Of a stretch of 64,000 bases of DNA, positions 34,744 to 48,229 are shown in pieces. The stretch is from contig NC_064681.1 of the NCBI RefSeq assembly GCF_023278565.1, forward strand, positions 3,844,001-3,908,000, given 5' to 3'. The notes under the pieces were generated by a model. The model was not told the origin of the DNA and did no database searches. It saw only the letters and a list, made by a program, of their open reading frames with translations. The stretch comes from Colletotrichum lupini (taxonomy: Eukaryota; Ascomycota; Sordariomycetes; Glomerellales; Glomerellaceae). Every line of letters starts with the position of its first letter. Position 1 is the stretch's first letter. Both the position numbers and the translations under genes were made by a program.

Positions 34744-37700
34744 CTAATTAGTAATTAAATTCTATTATTATAAATTAGTAAGGTATCTTGCTATATAAAA
34801 AAGACGACTTCTTAATACCGCACGGGATAGGAGATTCGTACTAATTAACCTTACGGAAGTAGACGAAAAAGGGGGCGATTCTTAAATACTATACGGAATT
34901 AAGTAATTATAGCCCTTTATTATTTACAAGAGGTCGACGTTTACTACGTTAAACTACGTTAATTAATAGAACTACTTAAGTAACTAGCTTTTTACTATCG
35001 CCCTAAGTAGCTTTTTTACTAAACGACTTTTCTATAGCCGGCCCGTAATTAGAAATTAACTAAGTAATAAAAGGGATTACTAATAAGCGATAATTACTTA
35101 ATTATAATTAAGCTACGAAAAAGACTGCTTAAAAGATATAAAATAAGGTACCGAGAGGCTATAAAAAATAAGATTTTTAAGGTATCTAACCCTACTACGT
35201 ACGAGCGATAAGTAAGTATTTTCGGTAAGTCCTTAAAATATACGATTTTATAAAAAAGAGGGCTTAACTTCGTTAACTATACTTAATAGCCTATACGGTT
35301 CCTAACGGCCTATATAGCTCTTTTATAAGCCGCCCGGCGTCTACTTTTGATTATTCTTACGGAATACTACCCTAAAGGAGGTAGGTTAAGGAAGGAAGCT
35401 ATTTAGAAATTATAGAGAGCACGAGGCTTAAGAGGCTAGAAGTATATAGGATAGCGAAAATCGGTAACTAATAAAGATCCTAAGACTAATTATTATATTA
35501 TCCTACGGTAATATAAACGTCTATTACTACTATTATAAAAAGGAACTACTAAAACTTACCTTTTTATACTAAATAAAAAGGAGGATCTTAATAAGTACGA
35601 TAGTTAGCGACTTAGAAAGGTAGTAGTAATTACTAAAAATAGTAAAAACGAGAGTAGTAGCGAGACGGTAAGAGGAAGCGGGAATTTCCTAGACTTTAAT
35701 AAATTCGTTAAGTAGTAAAAGTACGGATTTATTATAACCCGCGCGCGGATTAAATATATCCCCGTTAAGATTAAACATACTAACGACTATTAATATAAGT
35801 ATAAGCTAGAGCACGACCTTTAGCGAGTTAGGATAAGGAAAAAGAAGATAAAACCCGATCTTAAATAGAATCTTAATCCCTTATAAGTAGGTAAATATTA
35901 ACTCGGACTATTAAGGGACGTAGATATATAAAATTACGGATTAGCTTAACGGTAAGTAAATTAACGCGGTATTAATCTATTTAACTAAGGTCTATAAGAA
36001 AAAGGGGCTATAGGGGTAACCCTTATTCTACGAGATTATAAACGACCTTAGCTACTAGCTAAATAAATAGTTCGCGAGCGTAAGCCTAGGAATTATAAAA
36101 GCTATTAATAGATTCCTCTACGGGCGAGGGGTATTACTAGCGTAATTATAATTATAAGAGCTATATAAAATACTAGTAATAATAATTATAAAAGAGGAAT
36201 TCGTACTATAAAACTAAATATAGGTTAATAGAGCGTATAATCGCTTTAATAAATTTAAAAAAAGGGTAAACGACTTAAATTTCCTCCCTATAATTACTAA
36301 CGGAAATCTATCGTTATAAAAGGATATACTAGGGTAAAATATAGTACTAAAAGTACGATAATTAATAATTCTGCCTATTTCGATCTATAACTCGTTACCG
36401 CTACTAATGCGAAATTCGGCGCCGATCGGCTAATAAGAAAGGAGGTAGATAACCCGAAGTTATTAATAATACGTAGCGACGTAAGGATCGTATATAAATA
36501 CCGAAAATCTAGCGGCGAATACGAAATAATTCATAGACCTTAAAAAGATCTTCCTAAAAGAGAAATTATACTCTAGAGGGAAGTATAAGGTCTTATAAAA
36601 AACCCTAACGATATTTTATAATTATTACGAAAAAGTCGGAATTAGGGAACACTAGTACTATTTAGTAATTAATATCGTACTCGTAAGCAAAGCCTCTAAC
36701 TATTATTACGAAGTAGTACGTAATCTCGATCGGAACGACTTTTTTAATATAATTAATATAATCCGAAGCTGCTTCGAGACCTATAATAAGAACCTAGAGC
36801 TCCTATCTAAACTACGAGCAATTTCTTTCGTATCTATAGCTAGGATAATAGAGGGTAAATTACGAATAGAGATCCTTAAAGAGCTTATCGATCGAATCGA
36901 TAAGCTAGCGAAAACCTAGCTAAATAAGGGGATAAACGAGTAAAAAGTCGGATATTTTTATACTATAGTCTAGCGTATATTAAAAGTAAAAATCACCTTA
37001 TACTAAGTACTTAAAGACTACGAGACGCTTTACTCGAGGCTAAGATCTAGCTTTAATATTAAAGCGAGAATACCGCACTAAACCTATTTCTAAGTATATA
37101 ACGGCCCTTACTAATAATATTAGGTCGATTAAACGTATAATGAAAAAAGAAAAGAGGCTAAACATAGTAATCGCTAATAAAGAGGCCTAGATTCGTTAAA
37201 TAGGCAGAGATTTAACTTATAAGTAGGGTAATAAAAAAAGAAATACTATATTTATAAAAAGGATAGATATTAGTTAAGTAACTACTCTAAGGAAGAGCGT
37301 GCTAAATCGTACGAATAATATAAAAAGTTAAGAGTAGTAAATAGCAAAACTAGCCCTCGTCGGTTTAACTAATTCTTTGTTATATATAAGAGCAGATCCG
37401 GGGGCATAGAACCTAGCGACGGTAACTAAAGTAGCGGCCTAAAGTATATACCCCTTATAAAAGATTCGGAAAATAAGGAAGATCTTACCCCCTATACTAA
37501 CGAATTAGATTATAATAAAATCGACGATATTAACTACTCTTTTTTCGCCCCGTTAGCCTCCAGAGAATATACGAGGCTAAACGAATAAAGAGTAATAAAA
37601 GCTTTTAATAAGTAGGCTTTTATTTATAGATAGTAAGGGAAGGTCCTTTAGATAATAGATATAAAGGCGGCTAAAAGGGCGAATTTAATAGGGCCGAAGC

Positions 37701-40636
37701 CTATTCTTTTAATAATTAAAAAGAAGACGCTATCTCTCTCGATATTTAAAAAAAAGAAATATAGTACTAAGTAAATCTAAGGGTAGCTAGAGGGGTCCTT
37801 TTTATACTACTTAGATCCCTCGAATACTAAGCTTATATAAGTATTCTACGCGAGCAAAAGGTATAGCCTAGATAATTTTTATAGGATTATCTTAAATACT
37901 AAAGTATCGTAATAGTTAACTAGAGGAAAAGGGTAATTCTAAGTACTATAAAAGATCGTATTAATAACGCTTAATATATTAACGGCGGGTATTACGAGGA
38001 TTAGTTTCGGCCTAGGTAAGGAAATTATCGCCCTAGGTATAGTAAAAGTAGAGACGTACTTCGGAACGATAACTTTTTATATTTTACTCGTTAATACCCT
38101 ATTTCTCTTATATCTAAAAGATATAGATTAACTAGGTATTATATTCAATAATACGAGGAATAGAATCTCTAGTAGTAAGCACTTCGAGATAGTTAAACGA
38201 CGATAGGGGTATGCGTTTATAAAGCTTACTAACGATACGAAGTTAATTAATTACCTAACGGAAAGTAAGCTTAGAAGATTATACTAGAGATTCGGGTACC
38301 CGTCGGTTACGAGGCTATATAACCTCCTAAAGTAATTAAATAATAATAATATCGAAATAAGGGCGCTAGAGTAGTTAACGAAAGTATGTTATTAATACTA
38401 AATAAATACGCAGAGCCTACGCAGATTTAAGTTTAAATTGCGTAATAAGCTTAACTTTAACTAGGAAATCGTCGTCGATATTTTCTACTTAAATAGTCGG
38501 CTAGTATTATATATAATCGACGTAGCTATATCTTTCTAAATAGGGCAATTCTTCTGGGATTTATAAGTAAAGATAGTATAGGTAGCCCTACGAAAAAGCT
38601 AGATCGATATATACTAAGGACCGCTAGACGGTATTAGAACTGACGCTAGTACTAGCTTTAAGTTAGCAAAATTTAGGGATAATACGACGGCCTATAGTAT
38701 ATAGCTAAAAGTCGTACCCGTTAAAGCGCACTATAATATTAAAAAAATAAAAAGGGTATACTAATAGTTAAAAAGGGCGTTTAGAATTATTAAAGAGGAA
38801 AATCCGGATTCTACCGACGACGAATACCTCTAAATAGTACTTAAATACTATAACGATACTATAGGGCCTAACGGACTAATATTAACGCTATTAGTATTTA
38901 GAGTATATCTAAGAACGACCTTAGCCTCGCTACCGTTACTAAGCATAAGCTAACGAGCCTAAGTAATTAAAAAAGTAATACGGGCACTGCGCGAGGTAAA
39001 TATAAAAAAGTAAGCTAACGAGGTAATTACTATGCGCAATAGGCCCGATATAGGGAATAATCTAAATATATTACTAAATTTAGATATACGAGTATGGCGC
39101 GAAATTACTTAATAATAAACTAGGCTATATAAGTTAATTTCTATTAACGAGCGCTCTTATATAGTTACGAGAGATCGTAACTAGCTACTTAAAGTATTAA
39201 TTATAGTAGTTAGACCGTACTATATAGATCCTAACGAGGTAATTTCTAACTTATAAGAAGAAGAAGAGCTAGGGGAAACTATATAACCCGCAGTAGAGGT
39301 ATAGGAAATTATCCTTAACGAAATTGTTATAGTAATACTAATAAACGACGAGGAAAAGGAAATTGCTAAAAGGGTACTAATATTACTAGCGAGACGTTAT
39401 AAAAGACTACGACGGCAAGCCCTAATGCGGTAATTTATTACTAATAACGAGGTAATTAATACTTTTTATATAGTAAAAAAGAAAGCTAATTTCGAGCTAG
39501 CGGTTAAACTACGTAAGGAAGGCGTAATTATAACTACTAAAAAGCCGTATGAGGGATTAGATCTTATCGAAATAAATACTCTTTACGATCGAGGGGTCTA
39601 TCGATTTATCCTATATAACTTAGAAAAATATATAAACCTCTATATATTTAAATTACGAATAGTTCGTAAGATTAAAGGGAAAAGAATACCCTAGCCGTAC
39701 GAGAAGTCTAGATACGTAATTTAGGGGTACGGCGACGTTAAAAAGGCGACGCTACTTATATAATTGCCCACTATATAGCGCTATAACTAATAATTAATAA
39801 TAGTACTAATAGTATCGCTACGGAAGAAGGGATACGAGATTTAGAGCCGTGATATTACCTAGGCTTATACCTAATTAGCTATAGGGCTTATAAAGAGAAT
39901 CCTAGCCTATTTACTAAAAAAAATGGCTAGTAAATACTTAGAAAGTACGATTATTAAAGTGCTTAAGCTACTATATAGGCTCGCAGAATTAGGTACTTAT
40001 TAATGGGCTACTTACTACGATTTTTATATTAATTAATTATTAATAGTTACCTTTACGTACGACCCGTGCCTATTAGTTATAGAGCACGAAGGCGACTAAT
40101 TTAGGATCGTTAGAATATAGACTAACGATATATTAAGCCTATTTAATATTAACTTTATAAAGAAAGAGGATAAAGAGCTCTAAAAAGCGGGCTTCGTAAT
40201 AAAGCTAAAAGAGGTCTTTATAATAAATACCCCCTTAGTATTTAATAGCGGGATTTTTATAATTAAAGGGGAAACCGTCGTTTTTTAATAAAAGGGGTAG
40301 GGCGAGAAGATTAACCTCGTCGATTTAAATATAACTAACGTTAAGAAGTAGTATAAAGCTAAGCTCGCGCGAGGGGTATATATTATAAGTATTTATTAGC
40401 CCGAGGCGACTTTTAATTACGCCAAGGTAGTATAGGCTATAGATTTAACTGAACGAGATATCGAGGTACTTAATAAGCGGCTTAAATAATAATAAACGAA
40501 TCTCGATCGAGGTCTCGTTTATTACCTAATCGACCTTACGATTAGTAAGCTCTACGTCTTCGTTAATAGGTTATTTACGAATAATAACGACCTTACTTCG
40601 TAATTAGGGTATATTATTATCCTAGTTAACGAGAGT

Positions 40637-40924
40637 ATGGGCGAGAGCGAATTTACTATATACGGTAATATAATTTACTACTTATTAATTAAAAATAAGC
40701 AGGTAATAAGAAGTATATTAGTATTAGAAGTTTATAGTATAGTTAACGGCGTTAACTTCTCTTATACGATTTTAACGACGCTAAAGAAGATTACTGATCG
40801 AATTAGCCTTCTACTTATTTTAATAGTTATTTATATAAATTCTTATTTATTATACGAATGCCTCGTTAAATTAAGAACGACGAAGGAAAAGAGGCTTATA
40901 ATTAATATTATAGCCCTTAAGTAG
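40637..40924 (+). pseudogene. copia RNase H fragment in copy 2
   Basis: An uninterrupted 95-codon stretch within the dead element. It reads like the C-terminal RNase H of fungal copia polyproteins: the TLKKITDRI segment, then INSYLLYECLVKLRTTKEKRL, close to the usual YDCLxKLGTTxEKRLMID pattern. The catalytic-type Asp expected before the Ser-Leu-Tyr segment is replaced by Asn, as a G-to-A change would do. Part of the element, not a free gene. Confidence 0.75.
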
Positions 40925-41184
40925 TTATATAAAAGGCGCGAGATACTCGAGATCCGTTAGATTAATAATAAAAATAACCTCGTAAACGCTTTTATAAAAG
41001 TAGTACTAAATAAGGGATTAGAGTAATTCGTAGGTAATAAAAGAGTTATTATATAAATAGAGGGATAGGTTATATAAAAAGAGTAGAGAAAAGGGGGAAA
41101 AGGAGACGACTTAGTAAACGGGCCCGAGGTCGAATTATACCTCTAACCGTAGTAGTTAAATCGATAAAAAAAAGAGAAAGTTAG

Positions 41185-41389
41185 TATTAGATTAGAAATC
41201 TAATTTAACCGCGGTATATAGCCGACTATGCAGGGGCTAATTAGGGGCCCTATTTATAATTATCGTAGCTAGCCTAACCTACGGTTAGAACCTCCTTTTT
41301 ATACTTATTACGTAGATATTTATATAGTTTAATTAATCTCTTCGTTAACTACGGTTCGAACTAACTACCCTGTAATAGGGATACTATCA
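41185..41389 (+). repeat. 3' LTR of copia copy 2
   Basis: 205 bp beginning TATTAGATTAG (RIP-altered TG start) and ending CTATCA, followed directly by the target duplication ctacc. Confidence 0.92.
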
Positions 41390-42610
41390 CTACCTAAGGT
41401 ACTGGATTTTGGGCCATCCGTCTACTCAACTCTTTCAACATACGGCCAAATGGCCTTGAAGACTATTATCAAAAGTTGAGTAGCGCCTGGAACTACTCTA
41501 ACGACAGTGACCAAGTCCCAGAATGGCACATTACGCACAAATCCAGACTGGTTTTTGGAGAGTAGGTTGTTTTATATCAGGGTCTTACATGCCAGGTTAG
41601 TTCTCAGAAGATGGAGTAAATGCGTGGTCCGTCTAGGACTAAATTGACGCTTGAGCAACCACAACGGACCGGATCCAATCTGTAACTTGGAGGATGCAGA
41701 TCACAGTATTCCAACGCAGGAGTTGCGTTCTCTCATGCCTAGTGTTTGTATGTTTGTCTGCTCAACTGTTAAATTGTTTGAATGTTTGTTCGTTTAATAG
41801 TTCCTGGTCAGTCGATTTCCTTTTTTGATTTCGTCGCCAGTAAAATCGAATCGCAACCTTCCAGCCAACCACGGCGATCCACGCACGGGAACCCCCGTCA
41901 GGATATGAAGTTAAATTGCGCCACCCGAGATTTTGTTCAAAAATCAAGTTCAAACGTCTTCAGAGACTCTTGGCAACCGTGCTATCGTGTAAAGCCTGCT
42001 CCGTGGGATGGTTGACAACGCGGACCAACGGCGCAACACATGTTGTTCTGCCCACGTGACCAACTGCCGCCCACATTATGCGATAATTTGCGCCGGATGG
42101 GATCTATCCGAGATGAACGCTTTCGAGCTTTAGCCGCTGGTTATGGTACGATTGCTGATGTTTGCTCTTTGCCAAACCCCTGGGACTCGACCATTGACCC
42201 CAGCAGAGGCGCGTGCCGGAGCTACTCCAACCCGCGCCACGCGAATGCAACCCCAGACCGGAACCATCAGCACCAGCCCTAAATCGTTAGTCTCGTTGAG
42301 GACTGCTGCGTTGGACGCGGGCGAAATGTGTTAAGCTTCAATGGCCACACCAATCATCGATGCGGTTATGGAACCGTTGACGTCCTTCTGTCGCTCGCGT
42401 GCTTGGCGGAGTCCATTGGAATGTTTGTTGACCACGCGCTACTTCGCTAATCTCAGACACAACGACTTTGCTTTCCAGTGAGCCATAAAGATGGAGAATG
42501 ACCTCGTGGCAATGGAAAAGTTTCGTTTCCCAGTGTGCAAGAATATCAGACCGTGTTTGGACAAATACGCCTATCCGTAATCCTAGGTTAATCAAGGGCA
42601 TCTTTTGAAG
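41390..42610. other. gene-free interval upstream of the FAD oxidase gene
   Basis: Ordinary composition with only short unconnected frames. The right part must contain the promoter of the FAD oxidase gene; no clear TATA element is seen. Confidence 0.4.
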
Positions 42611-44195
42611 ATGAGAACCTCACTCGCCGGACTGGCGTCTATTGCTGCGATGCAGCTAGGCGTTATGGCCGATCTTTCTAACTTGCACCTGAGATCTGGC
42701 GATGCAGTATGTACGCTTTTCAGAAATCTAGCAGGGGAAAACCGAGCTAACGTGACATAATTTTCAGTGCATCGTTCTCTCCGATCGATTACCAGGAAAG
42801 GTGTCATATCCCAATTCGACCCAGTACGCCATTTCGAACAACTACTGGTCAGCACCACAAGCTGAGGTTCATCCATCATGTTTCGTAATGCCTGGAAGCA
42901 CAGGAGATGTTTCCGAGATTATCAAGACTCTCACTTCTCTCGGAGCACAGTTCACAGTCAAGAGCGGTGGTCACACGGCGTTCGCAGGAGGGTCGAATAT
43001 CGAAGACGGTGTCACCATCGACCTCGCACGCATCAACAAGGTAACTGTGTCAGATGACCGTCAGACCGTGTCCGTTGGACCCGGGAACCGCTGGTACAAC
43101 GTCTCACAAGTGCTCGATCCATTGGGTCTCGCCGTCGTCGGGGGCAGGGTGAACGATGTCGGCGTCAGCGGGCTTATCCTAGGAGGCGGTATCTCTTTCT
43201 TCTCGGGCGAGTATGGATGGGCTTGCGACAACGTGCGTAACTTCGAAGTCGTCCTGGCGTCCGGTGAGATTGTCGACGCCTCCCCGTCTGAGAACCCCGA
43301 CTTATACTGGGCACTTCGTGGGGGTGGAGGCTCTAACTTTGGCGTCGTGACCCGGTTCGACCTCGTCGCGTTTGAACAGGGAGATGTGTGGCTTTACAAC
43401 CCCATCTACACTCTAGCTTCGAGTTCAGATCTCGTGCCCGCATTCGTCGACCTGATTGTCGATGGTCTACCATCAGACCACGATGCACACACGTTCTTCG
43501 TGATTGCGAACTTTCCAGGCTATGGCGACATCATTGCGAACTACATGTACCACAGTAAACCTCCGGTGGTTGCAGAAGATGTGCCACCCGTCTTCGCTGA
43601 CGCGATAGCCGTTCCCGGTGCTGTTTCAACAACGACACTGGTGGCCAACATCTCTACTCATATGATCAACCTTTCAGAACCCTATGGTATGCGCAAGTCG
43701 TGGTCAGGTACTTCTGTCTACCTCAAAAAGGGCTCGGCCCAGTTCCTTCAGGACATTATCCCGTTGTGGCAGGCTCATGCTCAGGATCTCATGGCTGCCG
43801 CCGGCAAAACAAACACAACTCTGTCACCTCTGCTCGTATATCAGCCGATCTCAATCAATATCATCGAGTCGATGCAGAAGAATGGCGGCAATGCCCTCGG
43901 GCTCGCGCCTGAAGATGGCCCGCTCGTTCATATTCAGGTCACCACGCACTGGGAGACGTCTAAGTTGGATTGCCTTGTGGAGGAAAGTGTCGCGAAGCTG
44001 ATTGATGAGATTGATGCTCTGGCAGAGGAGAGAGGCCTTGCAGCAAAGTACATTTACATGAACTACGCGGGCAAACATCAGGATGTCTATGGAGGCTATG
44101 GATCCGAGAACCACGACCATTTGAAAAAGGTTTCCGAAAACTACGACCCGGAGAGGTTGTTAGAAAGGCTATGGAGGGGGTATTTCAAGGTATGA
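42611..44195 (+). CDS. secreted FAD-linked oxidase (FAD_binding_4 / berberine-bridge type)
   Basis: Two exons are proposed, 42611-42706 and 42768-44195, about 507 residues. The 61-nt intron has donor GTATGT, a GCTAAC branch and acceptor TTTCAG, and joins GDA to CIVLSDRLPG in frame. Residues 1-20 form a signal peptide (MRTSLAGLASIAAMQLGVMA). The FAD_binding_4 domain has VKSGGHTAFAGGS, with His101 the expected 8-alpha-histidyl flavin anchor, and GLILGGGISFFSGEYGW. The C-terminal BBE motif is present (YMNYAGKHQD, NYDPERLL). Where bicovalent members carry the cysteine before VGVSG, this protein has Val-Asn, so a single covalent FAD link is likely. It probably oxidises a sugar, alcohol or secondary metabolite outside the cell or in the secretory path. 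The ending FKV followed by TGA is typical; a further GTATGA at the stop could in principle be a donor but need not be used. Confidence 0.87.
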
Positions 44196-45467
44196 AGACT
44201 TGTTCGATTCTTGGAGTTTCCAGAAAGTGTGCCTAATTGGCGATGTCAATCTTCAATCAACTTGCACGTAACCTCATCCATGTACGTTATACCTCGATAC
44301 GATCAACGTGTATCAACATTGCTAATTGTACTTGCAAAATCTGCTTCCTCCAAAGCCACAATGTTAGAAAGTCAACTCATGATTGTCATACTGTTCCATA
44401 TCATATCGTAGACTAACCTTAATTGGCTTGCAAATAGAATGGCTGGTGCTTGGTTGGATGAAGAATTCCCATCTCGCGACCATCCGTATCAATGGTTATG
44501 ACTTACAATCTACTTGGCTTACGCTACTACAGTTATCTGTTCACAGGTCATTGATTCGTATCGCATCTAAGTGACATTCTAAAGAACAACTGATACGCAA
44601 ACCGAGTGCAAGCCTCAATCTCAATTGAGCTCGGGCTTGACGCCAAGATTGATTAGGGGGATGGTTCAAAACTTCCGCTCAAGCCTCTTGAATCTGATCA
44701 TAGGTTCACTTTGATATACCCCGAGACAGGATGGATTGAAGCTGAGCAGTCAAGATATGCCCGGACTGATTGCTTGTGTTTAATTATTATTCCGATCATG
44801 AAAGCTTTCGCTCTCTAAACACTGTTCCACGTAGTCTGCGATATCACGGCACTGTGGGAAGGCGCCATTGGCTGCTCTGTTGTCTCCAAATCGTTACAGT
44901 CTGCTGAAACGGTGAATCACAAGTAGGCCACAATTACTGGATTATAGATTCAAATTTAACGGTCAGTACAGCCATCCAGGTTCACACTCGTATGAACGAT
45001 GTGGTCTGTTCTTCTTTGTCAGACTTCAATGGGTAATATCGCGAAATTATTCGTTGCGAGAACATCAGCATTTCGCAAGGGAAACCTAGTTCAACAACAT
45101 TGGTTGCGCCTTGGCAAACTTATGAGGCAATTATTAGTCAGCCTTTATCCTGCGATTCGAGGTCAAGCGAATAGTCTGTGGGGCACGCCGAGATAATGAA
45201 GGCGCCGATCTCGCTATATCTAATCAATCTCTCAAACTTAATCACCTATTAAGCACTGTGTTTAAATATCAATAGAAGGCCTATCTATTCGTAGTCCTCT
45301 TTGATCCGTATTCATGTCCTTTCTAAAGTTGTCCTACACGTAAACACCCCATTGTCAAATCGCCCACCACGGATTGCCTCGGGCAAACCCGCCGATCACC
45401 GCTTTGGCCTCAATTCATTCGACTAGCCGCGATAAGCCGATAAAATTAGCCCACCCAGATAAACATC
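44196..45467. other. gene-free interval between FAD oxidase and GNAT genes
   Basis: 1.27 kb with no supportable gene or RNA. It should contain the FAD oxidase terminator region and the GNAT promoter. Confidence 0.4.
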
Positions 45468-45980
45468 ATGGATATCCAAATTTCGCAAGCAACGATAGAC
45501 GACATCCCAGAAATCCTGGAACTCACCCAGAAAGCACGCGTGGACATGTACCCGCATCTGGATGAGCAGTGGCGTGCCATGAAGGCTGAGCAAGATCTCG
45601 CAACGTTCCAGAAGATATTTTTCGATCACCCAGATGGCGCCTTTATCGTCGCGAGATCAGAAAACCGAATTATAGCAACGGTTGGATATCAACACTACGA
45701 TTACCGGTTTCCTCATCTCACTCTACTGCCCGATGGTGTGGTTGAAGTTGTGAGGCTTTTTGTGGTCCCAACTTGGCGGCGCGGCGGATTGGCATCCCGA
45801 TTAGTTTCGGCTTTGGAGAAGGCGGCGAGAGAAGCAGGCCTGAAACAGTTGTATCTTCATACTCATCCGTTCCTGCCGGGAGCGATCAAGTTCTGGGAAC
45901 GGCAGGGATTCGTCGTTTTAGATATTGATCGAGACGATGCTGTGTGGCAAACGACGCATATGAGCCGTAACCTTGACTGA
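45468..45980 (+). CDS. GNAT-family N-acetyltransferase
   Basis: The intronless gene encodes 170 residues. The acetyl-CoA binding motif A is clear: EVVRLFVVPTWRRGGLASRL at about residues 93-112, with RRGGLA fitting the R/Q-x-x-G-x-G/A pyrophosphate loop. It is followed by the alpha helix SALEKAAREAG and the motif B segment PFLPGAIKFWERQGF, where the FYExxGF-like part normally holds the catalytic or structural tyrosine (here Trp). It should transfer an acetyl group from acetyl-CoA to an amine on a small molecule or protein; the acceptor is not readable. The start at 45468 gives a full N-terminal strand (MDIQISQATIDDIPEIL) typical for the family. No operon-type partner is near. Confidence 0.88.
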   Translation: MDIQISQATIDDIPEILELTQKARVDMYPHLDEQWRAMKAEQDLATFQKIFFDHPDGAFIVARSENRIIATVGYQHYDYRFPHLTLLPDGVVEVVRLFVVPTWRRGGLASRLVSALEKAAREAGLKQLYLHTHPFLPGAIKFWERQGFVVLDIDRDDAVWQTTHMSRNLD

Positions 45981-46558
45981 TGATAGAAATCACAGGCAAT
46001 AACGGAAGAGCCAAGTTTGCCGAAGAACGAGCTCAACTCAACGATGGGAGTTTTGCTTGTGGATCTGGAAACCTCGATCCACGCACTGCGGCCATAAGAT
46101 GTGGACTGGAAGGGTTGATAATGACTTAATTGGGCCAGCTGAGCTGTTGATGCTTGTAGTAGCTGTTGGTGTACGAGAAAGTAGTTGGATTGGGCAATCC
46201 CCTGATACTGTCTTTATCAGTTTATTGCATGCAAAAGTGGACTTCTGATTGCAATCTTCCGACATCTCATTTGATCTCCGAATTTTTCTATTGTTCAACG
46301 TTGAACCCAACAGCTGATAAAATCGTCTAATCACAACATGACGTACGATTGACTTGGTGAGATGTAGTTTCCGTGGGGCAACAATAGAACCATGGTTCTG
46401 TCTTTGGCTGGCCGGGGAATGGCAACTGCCCACATCTGTGTCCATAAGGATGCATGAGAAAGCTGAGTTGAGTTGTCGACAGGGATTGATCGAGGTCACC
46501 TCGTGTTGGTTGTGACTTCTGAACCCTGGCTACGGAACAATCACAGCGGGTCTGCATT
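45981..46558. other. gene-free interval left of the third copia element
   Basis: About 0.58 kb. A 153-codon minus frame (46038-46499) has no recognisable domain and is judged spurious. The last 5 bp, gcatt (46554-46558), are the target site duplicated at 53470-53474. This stretch was probably the original upstream region of the 543-residue gene before the insertion. Confidence 0.45.
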
Positions 46559-46783
46559 TGTTAGTATACACGTAGGCAGGTCAGACCTTTTAGTCGCAAC
46601 TAGGTCAATAGGTCAGTATAGGTCTATTGCGTGTATATAAGAGGGGAAGATCGTGGGCAGAGCCCGCGGTCCCTTAGTAAGTATAAGTAAGTAGAAGGGT
46701 CCGTCTATACGGGCCTAGACTACCTACCTACTACCCCTACCTAACTACTTAATAAGGCCCCTTTTTTACCTCGTAATTTAATA
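46559..46783 (-). repeat. left LTR (3' LTR on the coding strand) of the third copia element
   Basis: 225 bp. The outer half (46559-46640) is almost free of RIP changes while the inner half is mutated relative to the right LTR. A GC-rich core contains a short palindrome (GTGGGCAGAGCCCGCGG) next to a TATATAAG sequence. Confidence 0.93.
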
Positions 46784-48229
46784 TTAGTAATCTTCTACTT
46801 TTATAATAAAAAAGGCTAGAATAGGGGCTAGGTCCCCCGCTAATAAGAACTAATAATAGAATCTATAGTTAATTTCTTATTTAAAAATATTTAAAGCTAT
46901 ATACTAAAATTTTAATATAGCTTCCGCTATAATTATTTATATAAAAGTTTTAGTATCCCCTCTTTTTAATTACTTTTTAATCTTTTAATATATATAATTT
47001 ATATACCTAAACTCCTCGGAAATCGTCGAATTTAGTATAGTTAAAAAAGAGCTTTTTATTAGTTTAATTACGCCCCGAATATATATATTTCTTTTTAAAC
47101 TAAAGCCTAAGAGGTATATACGTTTATTAAATAACTTATTACTTATAATATATTACTATTTTAACTACGTATTACCTATCCTTCTATCTTAACTATAATA
47201 ATTCCTTTATTAACGAATCGTTTAAAGGACTTATTTAGTATATTCTTTATAAACTTATTAACTAGGTTATTGTTATTACTAATTTAATAAATCTTATAAA
47301 GCTCGCGGTATTTGTATAATTACTTAAGTATTATAATATTTATTATAAAGCGCTTTTTTTTTATAATACCTAACTTAACGAGGTATTTATATAATAAATA
47401 TAAATCTATATAAACTATAATAAGGATCTTTAGAACGTCGAGTTATTTAGTAATAAGATCTAGGGTAGTTAAGATAGTATAAATAACGTTAATACTTATA
47501 ACTATTTTATAAACCTCTAATATTAGTACGCTCTGGGTAATCTTTTTACTCTTTATAAAACTATAATAAATAATATTATTATTAATCGTAAAGCTCTTAT
47601 TAATCTATTCTTTATTTATAAAAATAATAATATAACCTAGCTATAAAGTATAATTAGCGTTATTTATAAATAACTTATTTATAAAGACGAAGAGTTTAGT
47701 TATAGTTAAATTTAATAATACGAATATAAGCCCTCGGTTTAAATAATCTATTTACTATTTAATATAACGGTTTAGCGTAACGTAGTTAGTAAATAACGGA
47801 TTTATTTAGTATTAAGTAATAAATAATATATTAAAAGCTATTTTTAGTTAATAAATTAATACGATATAAGTACCTCGAGCTCGCTACTTAATAAATTATT
47901 ATTTAGTATTTAATACTAAAGGGTTAACCTACTTAAGCTTTTTCCCTTAGTTCTTCTATTTAAGCACTATATTAATACTTTTTAATAAAATAATCCCGCT
48001 ATTAAAAATAAGTAGCTCGTTAGCTAATAATTACTACTTTAATTTAGCTAGTAACTTAGTATGCTTAAGCTCGGTTTTTTCTTTTTAACTAAAAGTCTTA
48101 TTTAATAATCTAATAATATTATCGGTTTATATACTAATAATACTAAATAATCCGCTTTCTCTTATTAAAACTAATAAGTATAGATCAAACGTAAATATTA
48201 TTATTTAGAATATTTTTAAATAATACTTA

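Larger units (their letters stand above)
34542..41389 (+). mobile_element. RIP-mutated Ty1/copia LTR retrotransposon, copy 2
   Basis: The 6848-bp element is collinear with copy 1 (5689-12540), same orientation. The LTRs are 34542-34743 (202 bp) and 41185-41389 (205 bp), running from TG to CA at the undamaged outer ends. A perfect 5-bp target duplication, ctacc, is present at 34537-34541 and 41390-41394, so the insertion is structurally intact. Coding remnants follow copia order: GAG-pre-integrase near 38.28 kb, integrase 38.44-38.96 kb, reverse transcriptase about 39.73-40.31 kb, RNase H about 40.6-41.0 kb. Frames are broken throughout by RIP-type stops. Differences from copy 1 are nearly all transitions. 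Confidence 0.93.

Noticed and set aside
3014..45980. A secondary-metabolite cluster made of the glycosyltransferase, FAD oxidase and GNAT genes
   Set aside because: The genes are up to ~40 kb apart, separated by transposons and unrelated genes, and no backbone synthase is present.
46038..46499. 153-codon minus-strand frame next to the third copia element
   Set aside because: No domain, and the sequence is more plausibly the displaced upstream region of the 543-residue gene.
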